Below, piece after piece: positions 43,909-55,216 of a DNA stretch of 64,000 nt. The position numbers were made by a program, and so were the translations under genes. Below the pieces are notes generated by a model. It saw nothing but the letters and a program-made list of their open reading frames with translations. It was not told the DNA's origin and ran no database searches. Origin of the DNA: Aquilaria yunnanensis (Eukaryota; Streptophyta; Magnoliopsida; Malvales; Thymelaeaceae); NCBI GenBank assembly GCA_039654915.1, contig CM077594.1:15313001-15377000 (forward strand). The letters are read 5' to 3'. The number at the start of each line of letters is the position of its first letter. The stretch's first letter is position 1.

Positions 43909-45720
43909 TCTTTTTAGGTCTATTCTTAATTGGCTTTGCTTCGAATAATTTTACAAACACAAGTACGTTTAGGCTTAGAGTCAAAATTTCCAGTAAAAAA
44001 TTGTGCAAATTGTTTCTGAAAGGTGTGGGAATTTCGGTTTTTATCGAACGGCCTGTTTTAGGCTCTAATTAAGGCTCCTAATTTCCTAGTGCACCTGTCT
44101 ACCAATCAATGATTTCCCAAGGTTGGAAACTTGGAATTCCAACCTTGGTTTGTGGGCTCGGAATAGGTGGAAAGTGTGAAACAAACATATTATCTTTAAA
44201 ATTATTTGTTTATGGAAAACTCTTCATACTTAAGTTAGTAAAAAGGAAAAGCTTAGAAGGGATTTTGAGCAGTAATGGGGAGGTACCTAAGGTTTTCATG
44301 CTGTCAATTTTATAGATGAGTTGCCTTGAATGCCAAGTTAAGGGTTTCCATCCAACTCAGATTATAATCATAGGGTCCATTTTGTTACAGGTTCCACGGG
44401 GTTCATTTTATTATAGAAGTTTTCATAGGTTCCATTTTATTTAAGGAGATCTTGTGACATTGGTAATATTCTAATCTTCAACATATGGTTTCGAAATAAA
44501 TCAAACCATTCCAACAATCAAAGGACCGAGCTTAGCTAGGACCAGTAAATAGCCTCTCAATCTTAGCAATATATCCATTTCGCTTTGGTCATTAAACATT
44601 TCATTTATTTCATTATTTAGTTCATAAATCGTATTTCGCCCATTATATGGCAACAATTCGTTTAGAAATAGCACTAGTTGAATCGGCCGTATTTTGTTGT
44701 TGCAACTTGTTGTTCGAGAGGCCAATCGTAAGAAAACAAAGTTTGGAGACCATGATAACAAAGAACAATAACTTAGGAACCTAAATTGTATAAATTTGGG
44801 GGTCAAAGACATAGAATAAAATTTTGAGGACCATTAAAGCAAAGTATCAGAATTGAGAGATCTTTTCCTACATTTAACCCTTTTCTTTTCTGGACATTTT
44901 CGTGGGTCTGTTGTTTAACTGTGTTTTAGATTATGTACATAATTAGTGGTATGCACGAGCATTTAGACGTGTTTAGGAAACAAAAAACTTATCCAGTAGT
45001 AAAATTTTTAATTTTAGGGAACTGGAGGATGTTGTTTTCACCATTGAAGAATTCTCTTAAGTTAGAATGAAACCTACATAAGTTAAAGTCTTCCAAAAAG
45101 GTAAATTTAAGTTTTAGGGACTGAAACTGTCAAAAAATAAAATTTAAGTTTTGGGGACTGAAATTGTCAAAAAAATAAGAAAACGAGGACCACTTAAGCA
45201 ACTCTACCACCCACTTCTGATCATCTAGGAAAAATAAATTAGGACTTTATATTGATGTCCACCTTGCCAAGAAATCGGACCAACAGAGTCACAGATCAAA
45301 AGAGTGGTTGAACAAATTCAGTAGAAGAAATGATTTTTTTCTAAAAAAAAAAAAAAATAAACACACAAATAAATTTAATTCTTGTAAAATATTCTCCATA
45401 TCCTATCAACTTCGAGAGCTTATACATGCACAGCAACAAAAAAAAATCAAAATATTATTTTTTTGATAGGTCACCAAATCATTCATTTCCCATTCCCATT
45501 GGAAGCTGCAGAGAAAAACCAGTCCACTACCCCTCATCTGTTCGCCTACCACCCTGCTTCTTCTCACTCAACCTCCTATTTTTGTGAGAAGTGCTTGATC
45601 AAATTTCAGACTCCAAAATCTTGGACACAATTTTGAAGCATTTTTTCTTGCCGATTAAATTGACAGGTTGAAGAAGAAGAAGAAGAGAAGAAAATCTCCA
45701 TCATCATCATCATAATCATC
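43909..45720. other. Intergenic and CASP-like promoter region
   Basis: No gene is supported. A 38-bp tandem duplication ('tttaagttttrgggactgaa') lies at 45103-45178. The last few hundred bases should hold the promoter and leader of the downstream CASP-like gene. Confidence 0.45.
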
Positions 45721-46391
45721 ATGACCTCCAAGATGTTCACCATTCTCCTGAGGCTTATGGCCTTGGGAGCAAATGTTGTTGCCATTGTTTTGATGGTCAC
45801 TAGCCATCAGTCCACTCAAGTCCTTAACTTGACCTTCACAGCTAAGTACAACAACACTCCGACGTTCAAGTAAGAATTTTCCGATCATTTTTCGGTTTTA
45901 TTTGCATTTGAAATGTTGCAAAAAGTTCAAGAAATAATGAAATTAAAATGGAGGGATTCTCATAGTTTCATCTCTTGTCCATGCATCTTCCCAAGGTGTT
46001 AATTACTGCTACTTCCTGTCAAAATGACTAAAATGCCCCCCAAATTTACAGGTACTTGGTGATTGCTGAGGCAATAGCAGCCGGGTACAACATCATAGCC
46101 ATATTGCTTTCATCAAAGAGCAAGTTTTGGCGCTTGATCGTGATCCAAGATGTGGTGGTTGCCATGCTCCTGACCTCGAGCGTCTCGGCCGCCCTGGCAA
46201 TAGCTCAGGTGGGCAAACATGGGAACAGCCACGCCGGCTGGCTGCCCATCTGTGGCCAAGTCCCCAAGTTCTGCGACCATGTCAAGGTGTCCCTTATAGC
46301 TGGTTTTGCAGCAGCCGTTATCTACCTGGTCCTCAATCTCTACACTCTCATTCGCACCGCCGTTAGTCCTCTCTTTGATGTAAAACCTTGA
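45721..46391 (+). CDS. CASP-like protein, subfamily 1C
   Basis: Two exons (45721-45869 and 46052-46391) encode 162 aa. Four predicted membrane helices lie at about residues 7-27, 51-70, 78-103 and 129-150. The family's conserved Arg in helix 1 (R11) and Asp in helix 3 (D83) are present. The second extracellular loop carries NSHAGWLPICGQVPKFCD with two cysteines (C117, C124). The N-terminal STQVLNLTFTAKY and this loop match CASP-like 1C proteins (DUF588/MARVEL-related). CASPs build membrane scaffolds in root endodermis, whereas 1C-type members are broadly expressed plasma-membrane proteins of unknown role. The ATG chosen is the first in frame after an upstream stop. Intron 182 bp. Confidence 0.92.
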
Positions 46392-48419
46392 AGCAGAGGT
46401 GGTCAGAGAGCAGTTAAGAGTATTTGTGAATGTGGTTCTGAGTTCTGTGTGGTTTGTTTTAGGCAATAATATGTAATCTCATTTTCTTCGTCTGAGAAAA
46501 ACGGTAGCAGCTTAGGAGTTTGATAAAGCTATCCAATCATACCTTTGGGCATTGTTTTGGAATAATGTCACTGTTCAGCGTTAAATGTTGGAAAAACTAT
46601 TAAACGGCAGCTTTTAGGTTTGAAAAAGCTATCACAACCGTTAATAATATTTTTCCAACATCTAACACTAAGCTTAAATGCTATTCTCAGATAAATTAGT
46701 ATTAGAGGTTTGAAGAAACTATCACAATCATTTATAAATTATCCCAACCTCTAATACTAATATCAAACGTTATTACCCAAAAAAGTCTTTATTTAAAACA
46801 AGTGTGACACATGATGCTTAAAGTGAGGTTTGTTGCATCTTGTTAGTATCAAGGTATTAAATACTGCTACTGCTATGTATACTGCACCCTGTAAGTTCTA
46901 AGTCCACATTATATTTTGTTATTGTTTTCACAAAAGAAGTGTTTGAATATTATTTTAAGATGAAATACAATAAATAATTTTTTTACACTTTTTTATATGT
47001 ATTCTAATTTTTTTCATCACAATTTCTGAAATATAAATGAAATATATATCAAAACTAATATCTTTTTATATAAAAAAATGTAAAAAATGAAATATATAGA
47101 ACAAAATAAATATTATATTGTGCAAGAATTATATATCTTTTACAGAATGAAAGAATTATATGTCTTTTACAAGCCAAAAAATATGGACTATATTATGCAA
47201 GAATTATAATAATTTTCAAATCAAAATTATGATGACTCCATTTGTTAATTAAATTTTATTTTTAAATAAAAAATAATATTAATATTTATGTTAAAAAATA
47301 TGTGTATTAATTATATTTTATTATTTTACATATTTATATATAATATTTTGATGTAAAATGTCAAAAACAATTTTATCCCACACATGTGGTGCAAAAAAAT
47401 AGAATACTGCTTCATGTACCATGTGTTATTTTGCATTATGCTGCAGTATTTTGACAAAATGTACATTAAATACAAATGATATGTAAAATATCTTAAAATA
47501 TCACTATATACCACAATATCATGTGAAAAATGATAAAATATATAAAAAAAATATTTATACCCTGTACTACTTACCTGCGACACCGCCATATTGAAAACCA
47601 TGTGCTTTTATGTTTACATTGGTGATTTAACAGAAAAGAGAAACTTAATAAAAGCATTTAAGATTTTTTGATACGAACATAATTAAACAAGAACCAGACA
47701 GATTTCTTTTTACAAGCAATAGATCTTTTTCTTTATGGATGGGGAAATGAACCGAATGTTCTGTTCCAAAGCATATTCAGTATCATAATTAGAACAGGAA
47801 AAAAAATCATTTTTCACATTATGGAAAAACGAACTGAAAAAGAAAAATGAAAAAGGATCAATACGATTTCCACCTCAGGTTTGATGATAATTATATTTTT
47901 ATCCTTGATGTCTCGAGGCCTGCTCTTACGGTCTTACCCCCTACTTTTTTCACTCCAGTAAAGAAAAAAAAAACTATATTGCATTTAAAAAGATAAAATT
48001 TATTAATTCAAATTTTCTTTTAACTATAAAAAATTATCAATTTAGTTTATTAAAAATAGTTATTTCATAGTTTAAATCATAATTTTTGTTTAATATTTAG
48101 AAGCAATAACTAAGATAGAGTTTAATAAAAGAGAGATACAACAAAAGTATGTGCCGGAGAATTTTAAAAGTGAATACCAAACATCGTAAGAAAAACAAGA
48201 AATATGTTACAATAGGTTTCTAAATCTGGGGGTGAATATGTAATTAGCACTATACCTCAGGGGAAAAGATGTGATTAACCCCCCAAAATTATCATTTTGT
48301 GGTATTTAAAACAAAGAATCCCCAGCCATCCAACGAGATCACATCGACCTTACCAACGAGATCACTAAACTAAAAGAAGCAGAAACAGAGCATCTCTCTG
48401 TCCTGTCCCTTCCATTACA
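46392..48419. other. Intergenic, no gene seen
   Basis: At 46500-46770 there are hairpin-like diverged repeats around 'gtttgaaaaagctatcacaa' and 'aacctctaatactaa'. The rest is AT-rich and includes the promoter side of the following gene. Confidence 0.45.
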
Positions 48420-50530
48420 ATGGTCCGCGGAGCTTTGTCCCTCACCATCGCCTTTTCTTCTAACTTTGTTCAAGACTCTGATTCTAAAGCAGCTTCGTGT
48501 TCTAGGCGCCAAGTTCGCCATGCCTCAACCCTTCGACTTCAATGCTCAAATTCTAGTGCAGATTCTCCCATCACAGCAGGTAACTGGATACTAAATGGTT
48601 TTTAGTTTTCCAAGTTTGGTTCTTTTTGGTTTCCTGTTTGAAGAATCAACATGGGTTTGTCTCATTTTCTCGAATTAATAAAACCACTCAGAGCTATTTT
48701 ATATTCTTGAGATTTGGAGAATGGTGGTGGAGCAGTATCTTGGTTCCATATGACCTCATCTGAAAAATTTCATCCTTGTCAAAGCAATTTTGAAACTTGA
48801 ACTTGATCTTTTGTGTTCTGCAGATTTAACAGAGAAAAATCAGAATGATTCTTACATGACTGGTGGTGCATATGGTTTTGAAAAAGCAACTACTTCGCTC
48901 ACTATTGACCCAATATCCTCACCAAAGAAGGTCACAATTGTTAGGCATGGACTTAGCTCCTGGAATTATGAGGGTAGAGTTCAGGTTTGCGGCCTTTTCT
49001 CTTATTTGCTTAATTCCTTGTTCAATCATTTTCTTGGATTTCCCTTCATAATTCCAGTATTTGTAGTTTCAGGAATTGGGTACTTGTTCGCTTACTTTTG
49101 AACCACAAAGCGTAGATTCATGTCTAGGACTTCGTAATTCCAGTATCTGTAGTTGTAGGAATTGGTTTTTGAAATGAATCATGCAACTAAGTAAACATAT
49201 CCTTTTGATGAACTAATGAACAAATCTTGGCAACAGAGGTTGATTCCTGTCCTAAAACTCTTAACTGTTACAGTTTTTCACATATAAGAGAAGTTTCATC
49301 TATGTACCTCACAATAACTTGTTTGGGAGTCAAGTTTTCTCTCCATGTTTACTTGCAGGGGAGCTCAGACTTATCTGTCCTGACAGAAACCGGAGTCATG
49401 CAAGCTAAGAGGTGTAAACAAGCACTCAAGAACATCGACTTTGATCAGTGTTTTTCGAGCCCTATATCGCGTGCCAAGGTATGACTAGCAGGTAGTGTCT
49501 TCCTCGGAGTAACCAGTTTCTTTGATTCTGAAATGCCAGCTGTTTATGCAGTCGACTGCTGAAGTTATGTGGCAAGAGAGGGAGAAACCATTGGTATTTC
49601 TTGATTCACTGAAGGAGGCACATCTATTTTTTCTCGAGGGCATGAAAAATGGTCTGTTGAATTCGTTCATCTGCTGCTTTTTCTGTAAAAGTGACATCCA
49701 AAGTATATACTTGCTGCAAAAAACTTGTGTTCTCCATAGCCTTGCCTCACATTGCTTGATTTTCAGTGCCTTCGAGTAGACCACCGGAGTCAAGTTAGTT
49801 ACTTGCTGCAGTCTAGGATGGTTGTGTGTCTTCCATTTATGTTTGGGTCTGCAATTTTAGGGCAGTGGATGCTAGGCAGATATATCCAAGAGAGTACACA
49901 ATGTGGAGAGAAGACCCTTCTAATTTTGAAGTGAATGGTGTCTACCCGGTTCGAAGACTCTGGCAAACGGCCAGAGAGGCTTGGAAGGAAATCTTGTTCA
50001 CACCTGTAAGATTACTTCCTTCTTCGCTTATTTATTTATATATTCTTTTACAATAGATAGTATCTTGGATGGATAAAACATTCTGGTTGACATATAAGAA
50101 TCTAATTCATCCATCAGGGGGAAAATTTTCTGGTGATCACCCACAAGTCAATATTAAGGGCCCTGATCTGCACGGCACTAGGTCTGGGCACAGAGAGGTA
50201 AGACATTCACTTTAAAATCATCGATATTCTTCCATTGCAGCGATGAGTACGTTTCACACATATATTGCTTTAGCTTTCTGTACAAGCTTGCTAGCTTGAC
50301 ATTAGGAATGAGTAGGTAATATAGCAAGGTCTCATGTTTTAAGCAGCAGCATTGCACGCTCTGGTGCAGCTACTGATCACGACAACGTGTTGTGTGCTGA
50401 CAGATTCCGGGCAATTGATGTGAACAATGGCGGGATTTCGGTATTCAAGTTCAACAATAAGGGAGAAGCTATGCTTCAAGCTCTGAATATGACTGCCCAT
50501 ATGTACACTGATCATGAGTACCAATACTGA
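48420..50530 (+). CDS. Probable 2-carboxy-D-arabinitol-1-phosphatase (histidine phosphatase family)
   Basis: Seven exons (48420-48579, 48824-48984, 49359-49478, 49552-49651, 49866-50005, 50118-50197, 50404-50530) close in frame at 295 aa. Residues 1 to about 55 are Ser/Ala/Arg-rich with few acids, consistent with a chloroplast transit peptide. One phosphoglycerate-mutase-like domain follows, with the catalytic RHG at 94-96 (VTIVRHGLSSWN), the CFSSPISRAK segment at about 138-147, an acid in LKEAHLFFLEGMKN (about E169) and the second histidine in VITHKSILRAL (H236). The end is NMTAHMYTDHEYQY. The sequence matches the plant family of Arabidopsis At5g22620. This family removes the phosphate from the Rubisco inhibitor CA1P in the stroma. 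The exact substrate is inferred from family naming. The fifth exon's acceptor (ending 49865) was chosen because the nearby alternative at 49860 breaks the frame. Confidence 0.88.
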
Positions 50531-51027
50531 AACTACAAGAGAGATGAGACTTCTCATGTGCAAATGGCTGGCACAAGATCCAGCTGGCTGATGGAGGAAG
50601 CCTGGTAACCTGAAACTTAAGCTGGGTGTGTCACAGCGAATGTTGTTAGTTCATATCATATAAGCCTAGAATCCATCAACAGCCATAATTTCACTCGATA
50701 AAGATTGATGTTTGAAAGTTTTTATGCACTTTTCTGAAGTTAATTAAGGACTAACATGTACTGAGTTCCACATATATGTGATGGCTAGTGCGACCAAAGA
50801 GTCTTGAATGTTTTTTGCACCCTGAACAGAACCTTTGCTGAGACTGGAAGTTGTTAGTTGGTGTACACAAAGGCAGCAGCGTGGAGTGGTAAGGACAGAA
50901 GTTTGTAAAGCCAACATGAACATTTTGATTGTAAACATGCAGAAGTAGATATTTCCATGTCGTTAAGTTTACATTCTACAAAGCAATGGTTGACATAAAA
51001 TTATTGAAAGAATTTTCAGCTATAAAA
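50531..51027. other. Shared 3' region of two convergent genes
   Basis: About 500 bp between the phosphatase stop codon and the DUF2921 stop codon. It holds both 3' untranslated regions. No other feature seen. Confidence 0.5.
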
Positions 51028-53991
51028 CTACAAGGTGTTAGAGTTCTTCTGGTTTTGGATGGATTCACCTTGCAATTCGATTGCAGGCACCATCTCATAC
51101 CGAGAACTCTCCCTGAACCGTGCTGGTAAGAACCACCTACCTCCATATCTCTGCTGTAGAAAGATAGTAGCAGAAAATAGCAAACCAGTCAGCGGTATTA
51201 TGATATCCCAGGCAGTGGAATAGAAATCCTTTTTGTGATCTGCATAAATGTATGATATGTCAAGGTAGCTGGATGAGCTGTGACCTCTGTAAAGGTCATA
51301 CGTGTGAGGTAGTAGACGAACCAAGGTCATCCCCATGTAAAAGCATGTGGAGAGAGCCTTCCCAGTTGAGTTGGATAACAGGTTTAACACTATCTGTGGC
51401 AGCAAAAAACCATCAAGGATAAGACCACCATAGGACTTAAGGTCACTCCAGAAAACTGGCTGTCTGTGTAATTGCTTCTTTGGGTAGACCCGTAGTTTCC
51501 CATTAATGTGTCGTACTAAATATGGGCTCTGATGAGCACCCCGCCATAGATGAACAATCCAAGCAATCATCCCACCACTAACATATAATGGTAAACATAC
51601 ATACAAAACTTTTCTCTCAGCTGCCCACAAGTCTCTTCCACTTTCACTACCTGTTCTTGCAGACAATGAGAGTTGTACCAGATAGAATTGCAAAAGGAAA
51701 GCTATCATAGTTGCCACCCTAACCAATATTTCATTTGTTTCAAGCCATCCACCGCTCTCGAGAAAGACATTCCGCTGACTATAATTCTTTATGAATAAGG
51801 CTTCAAAGTTCAACAATAGAGGGATCATGTATCCAAGAGTAAGCATCACAAGCATCAAAACCGAAGCAAAGGGAAGCACGTGTTGCTGTTTCTTCACATG
51901 AAGAAGTTGCCAGCCCATGGATATGCATGCTAGTGTATTGGAAATCAGGACCATTGTAATCTCAAGATCCATTCTCCATATAGAATCTTTAGCCTGCCTA
52001 TTGTAGTAGGATTTTGAAGAAACATCAATAGGTTCAAAATATAGAGGATCTGACTTTGGGCGTCTGCTTTTGATAGTTCCTGTTAGATGGTTGGCGCTCG
52101 CAACATTCATAGGAGAAAACTGCAAAGTAACAGTTATATCACAGTCCAGTGAGTCATTTTGCGATAAACTTCCATTATTTGGAGCTCTATGCCAGCATCC
52201 CGTCATGCACAGGAGACCTGTATGTTGATCATATATTCCTTCTGCAGAAATTTCAACTCCACCTAAAGTAGAATCCTTACCACCGAAGTTTGTGATAGAC
52301 ATGAAGGTCAACTTGTAGCTGATATTCAGAAGGGTGCTATCACTAACACTCCGCTGAACTGTCGACAGATTTTGTGGTGACACAAACCAATAGTTCTGGT
52401 ATTTATACAACTGATCGCCGACAAATAGAGGTGACGCATAACCCTGTAGCGTCTGCCCTTTACCATCTACAGCCAAGAGGTCAAACCTCATGTCAGATGA
52501 GTGTGGACTAGGATACTTCTTCCCAGGGTGCCGAACTACTTTCTTGTTAGCACAAGAACTTCTTGCAGTATCTATCTCAGTATACTTGTATCCCAAACCA
52601 GGAATGCCCAGAGTTGACCACTTTACACTTTTGAATCTAATTCTTCTGAAGTACCCAGGATCCTTTTCAGTTTTGTTGCTCCAAATTTTTCCCATAATCG
52701 AACTTGTCCTTTTCAATGTCCAAATCTTGGGGAATCTAAAAGTGAAGTTAACAGAACAATCCCCAACAACAGCACCGGTCACACTGTCGCTGAAATTTAA
52801 AACACGACAAGCTACACCACAGAGTCTATTCTTCTTCGCATCCCAAACTCCCTCAGCAATCAATGTAGTGCTAAGATCAAAAGGAAATGTGTATGAAACA
52901 GGAAGGCTCAAGTTGTGGAATGCCAAAAGGGCTTGCATTTTACCTTCATCTACACAAGTGGCCTGCCTGAAAGTCATCAAATTTGGCAAAAATGAAGCTC
53001 TGCTAGTCAGAGGACTGCAATTACCATTACCACAATTGCCTCCATAGTCCAATTGAAATTCAACATTTTTCCTCCGAAGCACCGAACATATTCCTCCCTT
53101 CACTGCAGCAAGAGACAAACTTTCTTCTTCCTCATCATCCTGACTTGAGCATGAAGGTTCAGATCCATTACCCACCAATGTATACTCATATTTCTCATCA
53201 TTCTGTCTCAAACCGATAATTGAAACTGGCTCAAAATAGCTACCACTACTCCTATCATCCAAACTCTCGAGAACTCCACTAACTAAACTACCAAAAACAG
53301 TAGAGTTCTGGGAATAATGTAGCTCAAGCATAACATTTAAAGATTTCACCTTGCCACCATCTTCATAACTGGTTCCTGATCCGATCATACAAATCTTCCC
53401 TGTCGATTCGGACCAAAATCCATTCAGAACAAACCTCGGCGTGCCTCTGCCGAACACCGGAATTCGCGGGCCCCTGATCTTGAACCGCGACTTTCGGCGA
53501 TTCACAGGGTTCGCCCTGGAGGAGGACGACCCAAGAATCTGCAAACTTAGCATTCCTCGGATCTGGTAGACGTAATTACCATTGTCGAAGACCGCACGCT
53601 GAATATGAGGGACGAAACCAGCGGATTGGAGGGAATGGATGCCGGCATTTGAGCTGGGGAAGAGGGCGTCGCCGCCTGAGAAGGAACCGGTGTCGAATTG
53701 AATGACGCGAATGAAGGGGCGGCGATCGCCTTCGGTGGCGTCGAGCGGCGGGGTGGGAACGATGCGATTGCAGTGTTGATCGTAAAGTTGGGATTGAATT
53801 GGGACCGAAGCGAATGCTAGAGGAACATGAAGAAGGGGAAAAGCGAGGAGAAGAAGAATTTGAAAAATCGGGGTTTTTGGAGGGTTTTTCCGGCGCCACG
53901 GAGGTGGTGAGAAAAGGGTATTTGTCTCCATTGATGGATGTGGAAGGAGGGATCTCTGGAACTGGAAAGAGAAGGCGAAGCGAAGGACCAT
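51028..53991 (-). CDS. DUF2921 family multispanning membrane protein
   Basis: An intronless frame of 987 codons. The likely initiator is the second ATG (53931, giving 967 aa), because it puts the hydrophobic signal segment PIFQILLLLAFPLLHVPLAFA near the N terminus. The first ATG (53991) has an acceptable context too. A large lumenal or extracellular region (to about residue 690) contains three related modules with the repeated pattern 'GxWxxxxxxLCMxGC' (e.g. EGIYDQHTGLLCMTGC), then about seven helices from 710 to 960. The charged start of the membrane region reads WRMDLEITMVLISN. The family is widespread in plants (Arabidopsis At1g52780 is of this type). The membrane part is related to that of FLY1/Tul1-type ubiquitin ligases as far as I recall, but no RING cysteines are present at this C terminus. 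Function unknown. Confidence 0.9.
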   Translation of the reverse strand: MVLRFAFSFQFQRSLLPHPSMETNTLFSPPPWRRKNPPKTPIFQILLLLAFPLLHVPLAFASVPIQSQLYDQHCNRIVPTPPLDATEGDRRPFIRVIQFDTGSFSGGDALFPSSNAGIHSLQSAGFVPHIQRAVFDNGNYVYQIRGMLSLQILGSSSSRANPVNRRKSRFKIRGPRIPVFGRGTPRFVLNGFWSESTGKICMIGSGTSYEDGGKVKSLNVMLELHYSQNSTVFGSLVSGVLESLDDRSSGSYFEPVSIIGLRQNDEKYEYTLVGNGSEPSCSSQDDEEEESLSLAAVKGGICSVLRRKNVEFQLDYGGNCGNGNCSPLTSRASFLPNLMTFRQATCVDEGKMQALLAFHNLSLPVSYTFPFDLSTTLIAEGVWDAKKNRLCGVACRVLNFSDSVTGAVVGDCSVNFTFRFPKIWTLKRTSSIMGKIWSNKTEKDPGYFRRIRFKSVKWSTLGIPGLGYKYTEIDTARSSCANKKVVRHPGKKYPSPHSSDMRFDLLAVDGKGQTLQGYASPLFVGDQLYKYQNYWFVSPQNLSTVQRSVSDSTLLNISYKLTFMSITNFGGKDSTLGGVEISAEGIYDQHTGLLCMTGCWHRAPNNGSLSQNDSLDCDITVTLQFSPMNVASANHLTGTIKSRRPKSDPLYFEPIDVSSKSYYNRQAKDSIWRMDLEITMVLISNTLACISMGWQLLHVKKQQHVLPFASVLMLVMLTLGYMIPLLLNFEALFIKNYSQRNVFLESGGWLETNEILVRVATMIAFLLQFYLVQLSLSARTGSESGRDLWAAERKVLYVCLPLYVSGGMIAWIVHLWRGAHQSPYLVRHINGKLRVYPKKQLHRQPVFWSDLKSYGGLILDGFLLPQIVLNLLSNSTGKALSTCFYMGMTLVRLLPHTYDLYRGHSSSSYLDISYIYADHKKDFYSTAWDIIIPLTGLLFSATIFLQQRYGGRWFLPARFRESSRYEMVPAIELQGESIQNQKNSNTL

Positions 53992-54074
53992 GTGACGACG
54001 ACTACGAGCATGTTAGTCATGCTCTGTGTTTTTCTGTTGCAATAAATTATACTTCTGAGGAAGTATATTTCTAG

Positions 54075-54583
54075 TATATTTCTAGTACCCTAAGGATCCT
54101 CATAGTTTTGAAATCTCATTTATCCTCGTAAGTGTATCTCTGGGCATAGAAATAAATCTCATTTATCCTCATAGATTATTTTACTTTTGACCTATTTAAA
54201 AATAAATATGAGTGGTATATTTGAATTGAAAAAATAATTGTGGCGGATTTGGGCCAAATCACAAACAATAATGATTTTTTTTGTGATTTTCACCTATTTC
54301 TTAATTAATTGAAAGTGTAATTTTATATTTAATTATTTTTTTTCTCAAACTTCTGCACAAATCAAAATGTGGTGCTTCGGAAAGTTCTAATTATTTCTCT
54401 GCAAAAGCATGCATTTTTATGCTTTCTTATTTTTTTTTATTTTGGAAAATATGAAAAACTTATTACAAAATAATAATATCTAGCAAACTATTCATGGGAC
54501 AATCAAGAAAATAAAATATTAAAAAAATAATAGAAGGAGATGTGAAGTTGCCGACTTGGGTAGCCTCCTGTTGATGATTAGTA
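54075..54583. other. Intergenic, no gene seen
   Basis: AT-rich DNA upstream of the DUF2921 gene. No supported feature. Confidence 0.45.
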
Positions 54584-54816
54584 CTCCCTTGGTCACATTC
54601 TTTAAATATTGATTTTTTCAAGTAGTTTAACTTTGATTTATTCATATTATTGTTTATTAGAAAAAATTTAAAAGAATTAATTCATAAATTATAAGTCTTT
54701 ATTTATCATTTACATATAAAGATTTTTTATTTATATACTAAAGTATTAAAAATTAAAAAAAATTATAAATTAATAACTGAATAATAAATCCTGTAAAGAA
54801 TTTGAGACAAAAAGAG
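54584..54816. mobile_element. Stowaway-like MITE
   Basis: The left end CTCCCTTGGTCACATTCTTT pairs with the right end 'aagaatttgagacaaaaagag'. TA lies at 54582-54583 and 54817-54818. The body has uninterrupted family wording and serves as the reference for the interrupted copy at 21753. Confidence 0.8.
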
Positions 54817-54818
54817 TA

Positions 54819-55216
54819 ATCTTTTCAAGGAACTGCAGTTGCAAGCTATGCTGAAAATCCTCAAGATAATTATCTTCTTCTGCCTGAAATTGCTACCAAC
54901 TAAAGCAAATTCCGACCACTGAAGCCAAGCAGTACTAAAGCATACCAATCCATATATTATTTTACAGAACATGGTTGTCTACAATCCAGAATCACACAAG
55001 GCCAAAGAACAAGCAAATATCAGGTAGCTGTTTGCAACGGTTAAAAACCGTGAACAACGAGTCTGATATTTCATCAAACACCATGGATATGATACAGATA
55101 TTTTTATTCATTAACTCACAGTGTTTTCTGTTTCTTTGGGAATGGTATTATACACATTTTACTTACATGTACAATCTGTATAATACTGTATATGCTTGTG
55201 TAGGCTTGCCGGGTGG
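54819..55216. other. 3' flank of the PHO2 gene
   Basis: Immediately downstream of the PHO2 stop codon; likely its 3' untranslated region and intergenic DNA. No other feature seen. Confidence 0.45.
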
